Shown: piece by piece, positions 9,027 to 18,753 of the stretch
Position numbering within the stretch: position 1 is the first letter of the stretch
Layout of the letters: each line of letters starts with the position of its first letter
Assembly: GCA_013298665.1 (NCBI GenBank)
Contig: JAAFIK010000043.1
Span: forward strand, 1-40,713
DNA length: 40,713 nt
Source: Chitinophagales bacterium
Lineage (GTDB): Bacteria; Bacteroidota; Bacteroidia; Chitinophagales; Chitinophagaceae
Direction: 5' to 3'
Program-made: the position numbers and the translations under genes
The notes under the pieces: generated by a model
The model's database searches: none
Told to the model about the DNA's origin: nothing
What the model saw: the letters and a program-made list of their open reading frames with translations, nothing else

Positions 9027-12000
9027 ATGCGGCGCAGCCTGATCATAGCCATACTATTGTTCACCGGGCCGTTTGGCCTGGCGCAGACGGGGCAATATGT
9101 ATTTACAAATTACACCACGGCACAGGGGCTTGCCGATAACCAGGTACAATCATTGCTTACCGACAGCCGCGGTTTTTTGTGGGCAGCCACAGCAGAGGGG
9201 CTCAGCCGTTTTGATGGGAGGAACTTTAAAAACTATTATGCAAACCGCCACGACAGTGTTCTGCAGGACAATACTTTCAGGAACCTGGTTGAATACAAAA
9301 GAGGACACCTGCTGCTGTTCAATGCCAACCGGCTCGTTGGTTTCAATACTTTTACCGGAACCTTTTACAGCCTGCCTGTTTCGCACATGACCGGCAGCGG
9401 CCTTACCCGATCGGCCACAGGTGATACCTGGTACTTTTCTGCGGGCGGCAAGGTATATCTGCTGAACAACCAACTACAGGTTACAGACAGCATTATGGGG
9501 CCGGAACCGGGTGCCGGTAATTGCACAATGGTTGCGCCAATAGGGCCGCAAGGGTTGCTGCTGCAGTGTAAAGACCATTTTTATCAGTACAATAGGGCTA
9601 CCCGTAGCATGACCCTGCTTGCTGTGGTGTTCAATTTCCCCGGTACTGCTTTTATGCCATTTTTCCGCTATTATGATGCTGCGAGAGAGGAATTGTACTT
9701 TGCTGAGTACAGTATGGGGCTTTACCGCTACTCGATGCGTAACGGCCATACCGAACGCCTGCTGGTGGCTGCCAATGGGGTACCCTATACCGATGCGTTT
9801 GTTTACCAGATGGTGGCTGCAAACGACAGTACCTGGTGGCTGCTTACCGAACGGGGTATCCGCATCTGGAACCGGGTAACCAACCAGATCAGCACCATCC
9901 AGGCAGATAAAAACAACCCGACCGGATTGGCGGGCAATGCCGTTTTTGCCACCTGTACCGATCGTTACCATAACCGCTGGCTGGGTACCATTGGTGGCAT
10001 CAGTAAACTCAATGCCAGTTCGCTGCATATTGTGTCCTGGAGCCAGGTTTTCAAAACATCCGAAGGCAGCGGCCTTATGAGCCTGGTCAAAGGCCGGGAT
10101 GCAAATATGTATGCCTCGGTGTACCTCGGCAAGGCGAGTACGGTCAATACCCGTACCCGCGAAGTAAAGGAATGGCTGCATCCCGCCAATACCGGCAATT
10201 GGAATTTATTTGTAAGGGGTGAAGAGGTTGTTCGTACCGGCGTGGGTAACCGCCTGCTGGCTTACAATACCCTTAATGGACAGTACAAAGTGCTGAATTT
10301 TTTGCAGCCTTTTTACCCCGATGTGGAACTGGTAGTGATGGGTTTTGTACACAGCAATGGCGATGAATGGTATTGTGCCAACCGGGGTGGTGGTTTCGTG
10401 CGTAAACCGGCGGGCAGTAATGTGTTCAAAACGTATAAAAAAGGGGATACGTGTTGCCCGTTTACCAGCAGCTATTATACCAGTTATGCCGAAGATAAAA
10501 AGGGTAACCTTTGGTTTGGGGTGAATAAAACAGACAAGCTGGTAAAGTGGGATATGGCGACAGACCGTTTCAGCGAGGTGGATTTTGAGGGAGTAAAAGG
10601 TGTACAGCGGAGATTGGAGGGGATTAATGCTGTGGCTGCCGATGTCGGCGGCAATATTTGGGTGGCCTTTAACGGAGCCGGTTTGGTGCAATACATGCCC
10701 GCACAAAATACTGCACAGCACTACACCATTGCAGATGGACTGCCGGGCAATTTTATTACCGGTCTGCGTTTTGACGCAAAGCAGCGCCTGTGGATCACCA
10801 CGCCGAAAGGGCTGAGCTGTTTTATCGGCAGCGAAAACAAGTTTGTCAACTTTCGCCGGGAAGACGGTTTGCCGGCTGACAACTTTACAGACTATTGCAA
10901 TTATTACGATACGGCTACCAACCGGCTTTGGCTGGGTGCCCATTCGGTATTGATGCAGTTTAACCCCGACACATTGCTGTCTGCCAGCCGTAAACAGTTT
11001 CCGGTATATATTGACGAACTGCTGCTCAACGGCAAAGCATACGACACCAATGGGGAAACAGCCCTGCAACTGAAAGCCTCGGAAAATAATCTCCAGTTTC
11101 ACTTTGTGGGGGTAGACCTGGATAAAGGTAAAGATATTGAGTACAGTTACCGGCTGCTGGGGGCAGATGCTGACTGGAATCCCACCGGCACCAATCAAAC
11201 GGCTTCCTATGCCAATTTAAAACCGGGGGAATACAGTTTTACGGTAAGGGGGCGTTACAAAGGCGATAACCACTGGAATGAAGTGGCTGTGCCGCTGCGT
11301 TTTACGATTGCTACGCCCTGGAACCGCAGTTGGTGGTTTTTATTATTGGCAGCAGCAGCAGTGGCGGGCTTGATCGGGTACCTGGTAAAAAGCTACTATA
11401 CCCGGCGTATAGAAAGGGAAAGGGGGCTGCTGGAAAAGCAAAAAGCCATTGAGCAGGAACGTACCCGTATTGCCACCGATATGCACGACGATTTTGGCGC
11501 CAACCTCAGCCGCATTAAATTCTTGAGTGAGAAAATGAAACTGACCGGAAAGAAGGATACCAGCCTGGTTGCTGAGCTAAACAAAATTTCCGGCTACAGC
11601 GATGAAATGGCGGAAAAGATGGGGGAGATTGTATGGGCGCTCAACCAGCGGTATGATACCCTGGGCGATCTTGTGGCTTTTTGCCGGGCCTATGCATCGG
11701 AGTACCTGGAGGCACATACGATCAGTCTGGTGTTTGCGGAGATGACCGGTGAGTGTAAGCTTGCGGGTGAAACACGGCGGAATATTTTTCTGGTGTTGAA
11801 GGAGGGGCTGCACAATACGGTAAAACATGCCAATGCCACAAGGGTGCAGATCAGTTTCCGCCAGGAGCAAAAGCGCTTACGGATCATGATCCGCGACAAT
11901 GGCCGGGGGATGCCTGAGGCTTATACCCGTCCTTTTGCCAACGGACTGGCGAATATGCAAAAGCGGATACTTGACGCCGGGGGTGAGATACGTTTGTATA

Positions 12001-12047
12001 ATGATGGGGGTATGGTGGTGGATATTGTGATTCCACTGGAGGGGTGA
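9027..12047 (+). CDS. Two-component sensor histidine kinase with reg_prop/Y_Y_Y sensor
   Basis: A 1006-aa membrane kinase. A signal sequence (1-20, ending FGLAQ) leads into about 680 residues of seven-bladed propeller repeats of the reg_prop type (motifs such as TAQGLADNQVQSLLTDSRGFLW and the later IADGLPGNFITGLRFD). A Y_Y_Y domain follows at about 690-760, one transmembrane helix at about 768-790, a HisKA_3 dimerisation segment whose phospho-acceptor His is near 820 (DMHDDFG), and a HATPase_c domain (EGLHNTVKHA, DNGRGM). The periplasmic propeller would sense a ligand; the cytosolic part would phosphorylate the NarL-type regulator encoded 201 bases downstream. Unlike the fused hybrid systems for glycan sensing, it has no receiver or AraC domain. 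The adjacent 43-bp array may control it (inference). Confidence 0.95.
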   Translation: MRRSLIIAILLFTGPFGLAQTGQYVFTNYTTAQGLADNQVQSLLTDSRGFLWAATAEGLSRFDGRNFKNYYANRHDSVLQDNTFRNLVEYKRGHLLLFNANRLVGFNTFTGTFYSLPVSHMTGSGLTRSATGDTWYFSAGGKVYLLNNQLQVTDSIMGPEPGAGNCTMVAPIGPQGLLLQCKDHFYQYNRATRSMTLLAVVFNFPGTAFMPFFRYYDAAREELYFAEYSMGLYRYSMRNGHTERLLVAANGVPYTDAFVYQMVAANDSTWWLLTERGIRIWNRVTNQISTIQADKNNPTGLAGNAVFATCTDRYHNRWLGTIGGISKLNASSLHIVSWSQVFKTSEGSGLMSLVKGRDANMYASVYLGKASTVNTRTREVKEWLHPANTGNWNLFVRGEEVVRTGVGNRLLAYNTLNGQYKVLNFLQPFYPDVELVVMGFVHSNGDEWYCANRGGGFVRKPAGSNVFKTYKKGDTCCPFTSSYYTSYAEDKKGNLWFGVNKTDKLVKWDMATDRFSEVDFEGVKGVQRRLEGINAVAADVGGNIWVAFNGAGLVQYMPAQNTAQHYTIADGLPGNFITGLRFDAKQRLWITTPKGLSCFIGSENKFVNFRREDGLPADNFTDYCNYYDTATNRLWLGAHSVLMQFNPDTLLSASRKQFPVYIDELLLNGKAYDTNGETALQLKASENNLQFHFVGVDLDKGKDIEYSYRLLGADADWNPTGTNQTASYANLKPGEYSFTVRGRYKGDNHWNEVAVPLRFTIATPWNRSWWFLLLAAAAVAGLIGYLVKSYYTRRIERERGLLEKQKAIEQERTRIATDMHDDFGANLSRIKFLSEKMKLTGKKDTSLVAELNKISGYSDEMAEKMGEIVWALNQRYDTLGDLVAFCRAYASEYLEAHTISLVFAEMTGECKLAGETRRNIFLVLKEGLHNTVKHANATRVQISFRQEQKRLRIMIRDNGRGMPEAYTRPFANGLANMQKRILDAGGEIRLYNDGGMVVDIVIPLEG

Positions 12048-12235
12048 GGGGAACCGGGTTTGGTATGGGGGCAGGCTATGTTTGCGTAGGGTTGACCTGG
12101 GGGAATTGTCTGCTAAAGGTATGGTCATGCATAGCGGGGGAATGGCGTGTATGGATAACGGGCTGGATGGTGAAGGAAGGGATGGGTATTGAAATCCCTG
12201 ACTTTTGTCCTATTATTCATCTGCCACAGAAACAA

Positions 12236-12243
12236 TATATTTG
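12236..12243 (+). promoter_or_regulatory. -7 box TATATTTG directly before the response regulator
   Basis: TATATTTG matches the Bacteroidota -7 consensus TAnnTTTG. It ends 5 bases before the regulator ATG at 12249, so transcription would start at or next to the start codon, giving a nearly leaderless mRNA. A -33 candidate TTTTG at 12203-12207 is spaced too widely, which weakens the call. Confidence 0.4.
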
Positions 12244-12248
12244 CAACA

Positions 12249-12881
12249 ATGGCAATCAAAGTAGCGATAGTGGAAGATTTGCAGGAAGTAACTGATGGGC
12301 TCGCCGCATTTCTGCAGGAAGACCCGGACATATACCTGGCCGGCAGTTTTCGTACGGCAGAGGCCGCTGCTATTGAGTTGCCACTATTGCTGCCCGATAT
12401 TGTAATCATGGACATCAACCTGCCGGGCATGACCGGTATTGAATGTGTGCGGAAAGTAAAAGTACTGGCTCCGGCTACCCAGTTTATGATGTTTACCGTA
12501 TATGAAAACAACGATCAGGTATTTGAGGCGCTGAAAGCTGGTGCTAGTGGCTACCTGCTCAAAAAAACGGCACCGCTGCAGATTATTGCCGCAGTGAAAG
12601 AATTGTATGCCGGCGGCAGTCCTATGAGTGCTTCTATTGCGCGTAAATTGGTTACCGTATTTCAACAGGAACCTGCTGCTGCCACGGAAGCGGCAAAGCT
12701 TACGACCCGCGAAAAAGAAGTATTGGAACTCACCGCCAAAGGCCTGTTGTACAAAGAAATTGCGCACCAGCTCGGTATCGGCTTTGGTACGGTACGCCAG
12801 CATCTGTACAAAGTGTATGAAAAACTGCATGTGCAGAATAAAACCGAAGCCATTAACAAGGTATTTGGAAAACAGTATTGA
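12249..12881 (+). CDS. NarL/FixJ-family response regulator
   Basis: A 210-aa protein starting at the ATG at 12249 (MAIKVAIVED). A longer in-frame reading from 12189 adds residues not typical of the family. The receiver domain (1-120) has the acidic pair ED at 9-10, the phospho-acceptor Asp 55 in IVIMDINLPG, a Thr in MFTVYE and the conserved Lys in LLKKTAP. The LuxR-type helix-turn-helix spans about 148-205 (TTREKEVLELTAKG through GTVRQHLYKVYEKL). It is the natural partner of the HisKA_3 kinase just upstream and would bind DNA as a dimer when phosphorylated. The targets are not evident; the palindromic repeat array before the kinase gene is a candidate (inference). Confidence 0.95.
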   Translation: MAIKVAIVEDLQEVTDGLAAFLQEDPDIYLAGSFRTAEAAAIELPLLLPDIVIMDINLPGMTGIECVRKVKVLAPATQFMMFTVYENNDQVFEALKAGASGYLLKKTAPLQIIAAVKELYAGGSPMSASIARKLVTVFQQEPAAATEAAKLTTREKEVLELTAKGLLYKEIAHQLGIGFGTVRQHLYKVYEKLHVQNKTEAINKVFGKQY

Positions 12882-12986
12882 TCAGTTACTGTAGTATGCC
12901 CTGCGGTCAGCTTTCCGGTATTTTATTATTCCTGCCTGTTTCCTCCCTAAATATAGGTACTCTCCATCGTACACTGACTAATGTCC

Positions 12987-13019
12987 TATTGCCCCTCACT
13001 TTTCAAGGCGATAATTTTG
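12987..13019 (+). promoter_or_regulatory. Bacteroidota-type promoter for the S74 fibre gene
   Basis: TTG at 12989-12991 and TAATTTTG at 13012-13019 (consensus TAnnTTTG) are 20 bases apart, which is the expected spacing. The start codon is at 13036, giving a short leader. Confidence 0.6.
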
Positions 13020-13035
13020 GCAAAAGGTTTTTTGT

Positions 13036-15159
13036 ATGAAACGATTATTGTGCATCTGCTGTATCTGCCTGTTGATCAGCGCAGCAGCCATGGCCCAGCC
13101 CGCCAACGACAACAGTTGCGGCGCCCCCAATATACCTGTAGAAAACCTGGGCTGCGAGCCCACTACCACTTTCACCTATACGGGCGCAGCCTGGAGCAGT
13201 GGCAGCGGCAACACCTGGTGTGAGAACTTTCAAAACCTGGATGTATGGTATAAGTTTACCGTACCAGCCAACGGAAGGGCCATTGTAAACATCGCTGCTT
13301 CAGACGGTAACGCTTATACTGCAGAACTGTACACCAGCAACACCTGCAACAGCCTGGCCATATTCAACAGCTTCAGCAATGGGTATCCCTGTCTTTACAC
13401 CAATGTGCCGGGTGAAGGTTCCAGGGAATTTACAGGACTTACACCCGGCAGTGAAGTATATATGCGTGTGTACAGGCGCTTTTCCAATACGGCAGCATTT
13501 GCCAATGGGGCCATCAAAATATGTGTAAGCAATAATAATGTACTGGCAGACGAGCCCTGCAATGCGGGTTTCTTTCCGGTAGATCCCGCAGACCCCCTGG
13601 GCCAGGACTGTACACCGGTTACTTTTTACAACTGGTCGGGGGCTACGCTTACCCCTTCCATACCCAACCCTTCCTGTATTGCCCCCATGCCCGGTGCCAA
13701 CGTAAGAGATGTGTGGTTTAAACTACGGGTACCCGCCAGTGGCAAACTGCGCATCAACCATACTTATAACGGCACTTGTTTGGTAGCGTATACCGCTACC
13801 GCCTGCAACGGCAGTTTTACCGAACTGGGCTGTACTTTTTTTGGCCTTAACTGGACCAACCTCACGCCCAATAGCATTGTATATATCCGCATGATGCGTT
13901 ATACCGGCACCGGTACCGTACTTGCCGATGGCAGTGCTAAAATATGTGCGGCAGAAAGTAGCCAGGTGCCAACAGCCAATAATAATGCCGGCCGTGTAGG
14001 TATTGGTATAGATACCCCGTTTGCCAAACTGGATGTGGTAGGCAATGGCTTGTTCCGCTCCACCCTTACCACTTTGGGCAATCTGGAAACCCGTGGCGAC
14101 CTGGTAGTGGCGGGCAATATCCTCTCCAAATACGGCAATACCAAACTGCCCAACAATACGTCCGTGGGCGGGCAGCTTACATTAGACTCCATGTCATTAA
14201 GCAACCGCCTGGGCAACCGCCTTTCTTTATACGGCGGGCTGGGCAACGCTCCTCAATATGGCTTTGGCATACAAAGCGGATTATTGCAAATGTACTCCGA
14301 TGGTTCCAACACCAGTATCGCATTGGGTTATGGCAACAGCTACAATTTTATTGAGAAGGCACGTACCATCAACAGCGGTGAAGTTACTTTTCAAACAAGC
14401 GGCCGGCTGCAAATAAAAACCGGCTCACAAACGGCCGGTCTTTGGTTATCCAACGCGGCCAATACTGCCAACTCCGCATTTATAGGTTTGTCCAGTGATA
14501 ACCAGGTGGGTTTTTATGGTAATACCGGTGCTTTGTTCGGATTAACCATGAATACCACCACGGGCAATGTGGGCATTGGGCTGAACGGTGCGGCGGCGCA
14601 AGTGCCACTGCAGTTTTCCAATGCACTCGGCATTACCAAAATATCGCTGTTCAGGGGCACTTATGGCGATATAGGCATTGGCGCTTACCCGGGCGAATTG
14701 CGTTTTCAAAACGATATACCCAATGGCAAAGTAAGCCTGGGTGTAATTGAAACCACAGGTGCATTTACCGAACTGGCCAAGGCCGAACGCAATGGCGCTT
14801 TTGCCTTCTCCATCTTTGGTAACCTTTGGGTAAACGGTACAACCTATGCCAGCGATGAACGGTTTAAGCAAAACATCACATCCATCGAATCTCCTTTACA
14901 GAAACTGCTGCAGCTCAATGGAGTGGAGTATGACATGAAAGCCGGGGAGTTTAGTAAAAACAACTTTCAGCCCGGCAGGCAAATAGGTTTGCTGGCGCAG
15001 AATGTAGAAAAAATAATACCCGAAGCGGTGAATGAAAAGGATGGTTACAAGGGCGTGGATTATGCGAGGCTGGTGCCATTGCTGATTGAAAGCATTAAAG
15101 CACAACAAGCACAGATTGAACTGTTAAAAGCAAAAATCAGTACACTTGAAAAAAAATAG
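13036..15159 (+). CDS. Exported fibre-like protein with Peptidase S74 (endosialidase chaperone) C-terminus
   Basis: A 707-aa protein. A signal peptide (1-20, ending AAMAQ) is followed by two similar Cys-containing beta modules (about 20-155 and 165-305; motifs DVWYKFTVPANG and DVWFKLRVPASG), resembling pre-peptidase-type jelly rolls. A stalk-like region then begins NNNAGRVGIGIDTPFAKLDV, a typical tail-fibre pattern. The last 100 residues are an intramolecular chaperone of the endosialidase/S74 type (SDERFKQNI near 606, then IGLLAQNVEKIIPEAV and YARLVPLLIESIK). In that family Ser and Lys of the SDxRxK motif act as an autocleavage dyad; here Ser 606 and Lys 611 are both present, so self-release of the chaperone after trimerisation is predicted. 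The C-terminal helix would be a coiled coil. Confidence 0.9.
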   Translation: MKRLLCICCICLLISAAAMAQPANDNSCGAPNIPVENLGCEPTTTFTYTGAAWSSGSGNTWCENFQNLDVWYKFTVPANGRAIVNIAASDGNAYTAELYTSNTCNSLAIFNSFSNGYPCLYTNVPGEGSREFTGLTPGSEVYMRVYRRFSNTAAFANGAIKICVSNNNVLADEPCNAGFFPVDPADPLGQDCTPVTFYNWSGATLTPSIPNPSCIAPMPGANVRDVWFKLRVPASGKLRINHTYNGTCLVAYTATACNGSFTELGCTFFGLNWTNLTPNSIVYIRMMRYTGTGTVLADGSAKICAAESSQVPTANNNAGRVGIGIDTPFAKLDVVGNGLFRSTLTTLGNLETRGDLVVAGNILSKYGNTKLPNNTSVGGQLTLDSMSLSNRLGNRLSLYGGLGNAPQYGFGIQSGLLQMYSDGSNTSIALGYGNSYNFIEKARTINSGEVTFQTSGRLQIKTGSQTAGLWLSNAANTANSAFIGLSSDNQVGFYGNTGALFGLTMNTTTGNVGIGLNGAAAQVPLQFSNALGITKISLFRGTYGDIGIGAYPGELRFQNDIPNGKVSLGVIETTGAFTELAKAERNGAFAFSIFGNLWVNGTTYASDERFKQNITSIESPLQKLLQLNGVEYDMKAGEFSKNNFQPGRQIGLLAQNVEKIIPEAVNEKDGYKGVDYARLVPLLIESIKAQQAQIELLKAKISTLEKK

Positions 15160-17308
15160 TGTTCAAAAATTCCTGCTGCTGATATCCGGATTACTTTGCC
15201 CTGTTGTGGCAGTACTGGCACAGCAAGGTAAGCAGAAGCCAAATGACGTACCCGCATTTAAAATTCAGGTCAGTTATGCAGGCTCCTTAATGCCTGTAAA
15301 TGACAGGTATGAACTTGAATTGAATGGCAGCGAAAGAATGATAGCAGATTCGGGAAAGATGGTTGTATCTTTTTCCAGATTGTTCCGCACGGGAGAATCC
15401 TTTACAGTCAGGCTGATCAGCTCACCCAGACCTGCTAATCTCAGCACTACCGGCAATCCCGACAGTATAGCAAGGGGAGTTGTTGGCAATACGGATGTTT
15501 ATATAACCTTAAATAGTGCGCCTCCTGCATTAACCATCATCCGGATGAACATTATGGGGGTGGAAACCGGCGAGACCTTCAGGTTTTCTGATCAATACAA
15601 ACGAACCTATACCATTCCTTTTTCTACTACTACCAATCTGGGAGGGTTCCCGGTAGGCGATCCGTTACTCATCACGCAAACCGGCGGGCCGCGGCCATGT
15701 ATTTTTACCCCGGCTTCAGGTGTTGTATCAAGCAATCCCGTTACCATACAGTGCGATTGCAGGAAAAATCAGGGAACAGGCGCACCATCTGCAACCATAA
15801 AGCAAAAAGGTACATTTACCGCACCACCAGGAACAAAAATTGTTTTAAAAATCAACAACAGCGATACTGTAACGGTTACCCAGCCCTCAGGAACCGGAAA
15901 TGCCTGGTTGCAAACAATGGATTTCAGTTTCCCTAAGTCCTATCCGGCAGGCACAGCCTATTCCGTAATGGTAAAATCCGCCCCTCCGGATTTGGGCTGT
16001 GCTGTTTATGAAAACGCGACAGGTAATATGTCTGGTACCACTGTTGTAAGCGTACGTTGCGATAAAACCTATGACCTTGTAAGCCGGAGTACGGATAATA
16101 AAATCCTGAACACCTACTATGAAAGTTTTAATCCGGTTATCGGTGGCGCTGGTGAGGATGAAGGAAGATATGTTGCATTTGGTGCCTATGGAAAAGACAT
16201 GGATGGCTCCAGTGGAAATTTCCGGCAAATTTTTCTGAGAGACCGGAAAACCGGTGTAACAAAACTCATCAGTAAAACCACTATCGGCGCAGAAGCAAAT
16301 GGAAATTGCCAGATGGCGGCCATTTCTGCCGACGGTAAAACCGTGGCATTTGAATCCTATGCCACCAACCTCGCCGGTAATGATAACAATGGAGCAAGAG
16401 ATGTATTTGTTTGGAGTGCAAAGTCAGGATCAGTGAAATTAGTCAGTACATCCCCATCAGGGAGCCCTGCCAACGGGGAAAGTTATGAACCTTCGGTTTC
16501 AGATGATGGCAGTGTAATTGCCTATACATCCGGGGCAAGTAATATAGTGCCGCTGGAACCCGTTTTTTCCACCCCCAATGTGTATGTGTACAACCAAACA
16601 AGCGGTAATGAAATAATCAGCAAAGATTATGAAACAGGCAAAGCAGCCAGTGGGTACTCCCCTTCTGTATCAGGCGATGGAAAACAGGTAGCTTTTTGCG
16701 CCTTCAGCAATCGTTTGGTAAAAGGGGATAACAATAACCTTTGGGATATTTTTTTGTGGCAGCATGGTAAATCTGCACTTCAACGAATAAGCCTTACCGC
16801 AACGGGTGGCGAAAGAAACCAGGGAACAGAAAGCAGCAGCCGTGTAGTAGCGCCGGCAATATCCGGCAACGGAAAGTTCATCGCCTATGCCACCACTGCA
16901 ACCAATATAGTTCCTGATGATAATAATGGCATGCAGGATATTTTTTTGTATGAAATTGCTTCAGGTAAAGTAAAACGCATCAGCACCGGCCCTGATCATC
17001 TTGAAAGTAACGGCGACAGCCCCATCGGACAGGGAGAAAGGATAGGCATAAGTGATGACGGCAATTGGATTACGTACAATACAGCGGCTTCCGATTTGGG
17101 TGTGCCAAAGGGAAACATCGTATTACAAAATACCCGTACCGGAAAGATATTTCCCATTACAGGCACCACTACCGGCAGCACATCGCGACCCATGCTTTCA
17201 AAGTATGGAAGCTATGTTGTTGCCGGGTGCAGTGAAAAGTATGACAAAAAGTACGCCTCCTCGGGCATTTTCACGTTCCATACAGGCAATGCACTGAATA
17301 ATCAATAA
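15146..17308 (+). CDS. Exported protein with C-terminal WD40/TolB-like beta propeller
   Basis: About 720 aa. The only start that yields a full signal peptide (KKNSVQKFLLLISG..., ending VAVLAQ) is a TTG at 15146, inside the last codons of the S74 gene (14-base overlap), which implies translational coupling. Residues 30-310 are beta-rich with Cys pairs and Gly/Thr/Pro, probably Ig-like modules. From about residue 330 there are repeated blade motifs of the PD40/TolB type: ISADGKTVAFES, VSDDGSVIAYTSG, VSGDGKQVAFCAF, ISGNGKFIAYAT and ISDDGNWITYNT, each followed by DVFVW or DIFLY strands, suggesting a six- or seven-bladed propeller. Such propellers bind proteins or ligands at the cell surface or in the periplasm. 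Coupling suggests it works with the S74 fibre (inference). Confidence 0.88.
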   Translation: MKKNSVQKFLLLISGLLCPVVAVLAQQGKQKPNDVPAFKIQVSYAGSLMPVNDRYELELNGSERMIADSGKMVVSFSRLFRTGESFTVRLISSPRPANLSTTGNPDSIARGVVGNTDVYITLNSAPPALTIIRMNIMGVETGETFRFSDQYKRTYTIPFSTTTNLGGFPVGDPLLITQTGGPRPCIFTPASGVVSSNPVTIQCDCRKNQGTGAPSATIKQKGTFTAPPGTKIVLKINNSDTVTVTQPSGTGNAWLQTMDFSFPKSYPAGTAYSVMVKSAPPDLGCAVYENATGNMSGTTVVSVRCDKTYDLVSRSTDNKILNTYYESFNPVIGGAGEDEGRYVAFGAYGKDMDGSSGNFRQIFLRDRKTGVTKLISKTTIGAEANGNCQMAAISADGKTVAFESYATNLAGNDNNGARDVFVWSAKSGSVKLVSTSPSGSPANGESYEPSVSDDGSVIAYTSGASNIVPLEPVFSTPNVYVYNQTSGNEIISKDYETGKAASGYSPSVSGDGKQVAFCAFSNRLVKGDNNNLWDIFLWQHGKSALQRISLTATGGERNQGTESSSRVVAPAISGNGKFIAYATTATNIVPDDNNGMQDIFLYEIASGKVKRISTGPDHLESNGDSPIGQGERIGISDDGNWITYNTAASDLGVPKGNIVLQNTRTGKIFPITGTTTGSTSRPMLSKYGSYVVAGCSEKYDKKYASSGIFTFHTGNALNNQ

Positions 17309-17317
17309 TTAATGCAC

Positions 17318-18694
17318 ATGAAAAAATATATATTATTGCTCCTTTTAATCATACAGGTATTAACTGCGTTTGCCCAACCGCAGGTATTTGACATAACCAC
17401 TTATACCGCACCCAGGGGCTGGAAGAAACAATCAACAGAAAGCACTATCCGGTATTCAAAGGAAGATGCCGCAAAAGGCACGTACTGCCTGCTGATGTTA
17501 TTTAAAGCATTACCCGGCACCCCGGATAGTAAGGAAAATTTTAATGCCGCATGGGAAACAGTTGTAAAAGAAGTGGTAGCTGTTTCAGCAGTACCAACCA
17601 TGCTTGCACCATCCAGCGAAAATGGATGGGAAGCACAAAGTGGGTATGCTCCTTTTACAAAAGATGGGAATAACGGCATTGCATTATTGGTAACCTCCAG
17701 CGGGTTTAACAAAATGGTGAATATACTGGCACTTACCAATAGTGATGTGTATCAGCAGGAGATGACCGCTTTTTTAGCATCAGTAACCCTTAAGAAATTA
17801 ACTGCCGCCCCCGGCAAAACGCCAATAAATCCCGTTAAGCCTGTACAGGCCAATACTATCGTCCCAAAAAACGGTTTTGCATTTACCACTACCAACTTTG
17901 ATGATGGCTGGACAAGTACTGTGCAGGAAGACTTTGTTTCAGTGGCAAAAGGAGATATCAGGGTACTCATACATTACCCAAACAAAAAAGCGGACGCGTA
18001 TAATTCAGTGTTAAAAGAGGCGGACTATAACGCCTGGAATATTTTAGTAGCGCCGCGATACAGTAGTTTGAAGAACCTCGAATGGCAGAGCATACAAAGT
18101 TGGGAATCCATTACTTTTATGCAGGGAGACGCTACAGAGAATGCGACAGGTAAAACTGTTCATATTGTTCTTTTCAAAAAACACTACAGCACCGGTTCCG
18201 GTAGTTACCTTGAATTTGTTACAGATAATAAAGCAGTTTATGAAAATGAATTCGGCGCTTACCACAATACCGAATTTGATTGGGACAAAACAGCCAACAT
18301 GCAGTTCAGGAATAAATTTGCAGTAGCCGCTTCAGATCTGAAAGGTAAATGGACCAATAACTTTACGGGGCTTACCCAATACGTGCATGCCAATACGGGT
18401 GCCAGTGCAGGAGCAAACACACATTCATCCAATCAAAATTTTGAATTTGGCACAGGTAATACCTATAAATGGGATTTAACCGTAGCAAACGGCTTTGTTG
18501 GGAATATTAAATTTCAAAGTGTAAAAGCAAGTGGTAAATTTTCTTTACCCGGCAACTGGCAGGTCAACTTTTCTGAAATAGAAGGGAAGCCTAAACAATA
18601 CAACGCCTATTTCTCCTGTATAAAAGGAGCCCGCATACTTTGGCTGCAGGATACAGGCTATGGCGATTATACTGCGTTCGGCAAAAGTGACTAA
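17318..18694 (+). CDS. Exported hypothetical protein with lipocalin-like C-terminus
   Basis: About 458 aa. The ATG at 17318 (MKKYILLLLL, signal peptide ending TAFAQ) is preferred; an in-frame ATG at 17312 adds two residues. Two related-looking domains follow: residues 22-150 (pattern APxGW...YSKEDAAKGTYC...FK...NF...W...VV) and 190-330 (FTTTNFDDGWTSTVQEDFVSV). The C-terminal 120 residues begin LKGKWTNNF and contain beta strands ending LWLQDTGYGDY, as in lipocalin-like folds with a GxW start. The family is unknown to me. A degraded paralogue of the first domain lies just downstream (from 18754). Base composition here is visibly richer in A+T than in the first 12 kb. Confidence 0.82.
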   Translation: MKKYILLLLLIIQVLTAFAQPQVFDITTYTAPRGWKKQSTESTIRYSKEDAAKGTYCLLMLFKALPGTPDSKENFNAAWETVVKEVVAVSAVPTMLAPSSENGWEAQSGYAPFTKDGNNGIALLVTSSGFNKMVNILALTNSDVYQQEMTAFLASVTLKKLTAAPGKTPINPVKPVQANTIVPKNGFAFTTTNFDDGWTSTVQEDFVSVAKGDIRVLIHYPNKKADAYNSVLKEADYNAWNILVAPRYSSLKNLEWQSIQSWESITFMQGDATENATGKTVHIVLFKKHYSTGSGSYLEFVTDNKAVYENEFGAYHNTEFDWDKTANMQFRNKFAVAASDLKGKWTNNFTGLTQYVHANTGASAGANTHSSNQNFEFGTGNTYKWDLTVANGFVGNIKFQSVKASGKFSLPGNWQVNFSEIEGKPKQYNAYFSCIKGARILWLQDTGYGDYTAFGKSD

Positions 18695-18753
18695 GTAAAG
18701 CAGTCGCTTTATCCGGCCGGGCAATGCTTATCATAAAAGAGTTGCAGACATGA

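Noticed and set aside
12044..12295. 83-codon frame between kinase and regulator
   Set aside because: It overlaps both genes and reads as low-quality Gly/Trp/Met sequence. The regulator start at 12249 explains the region.
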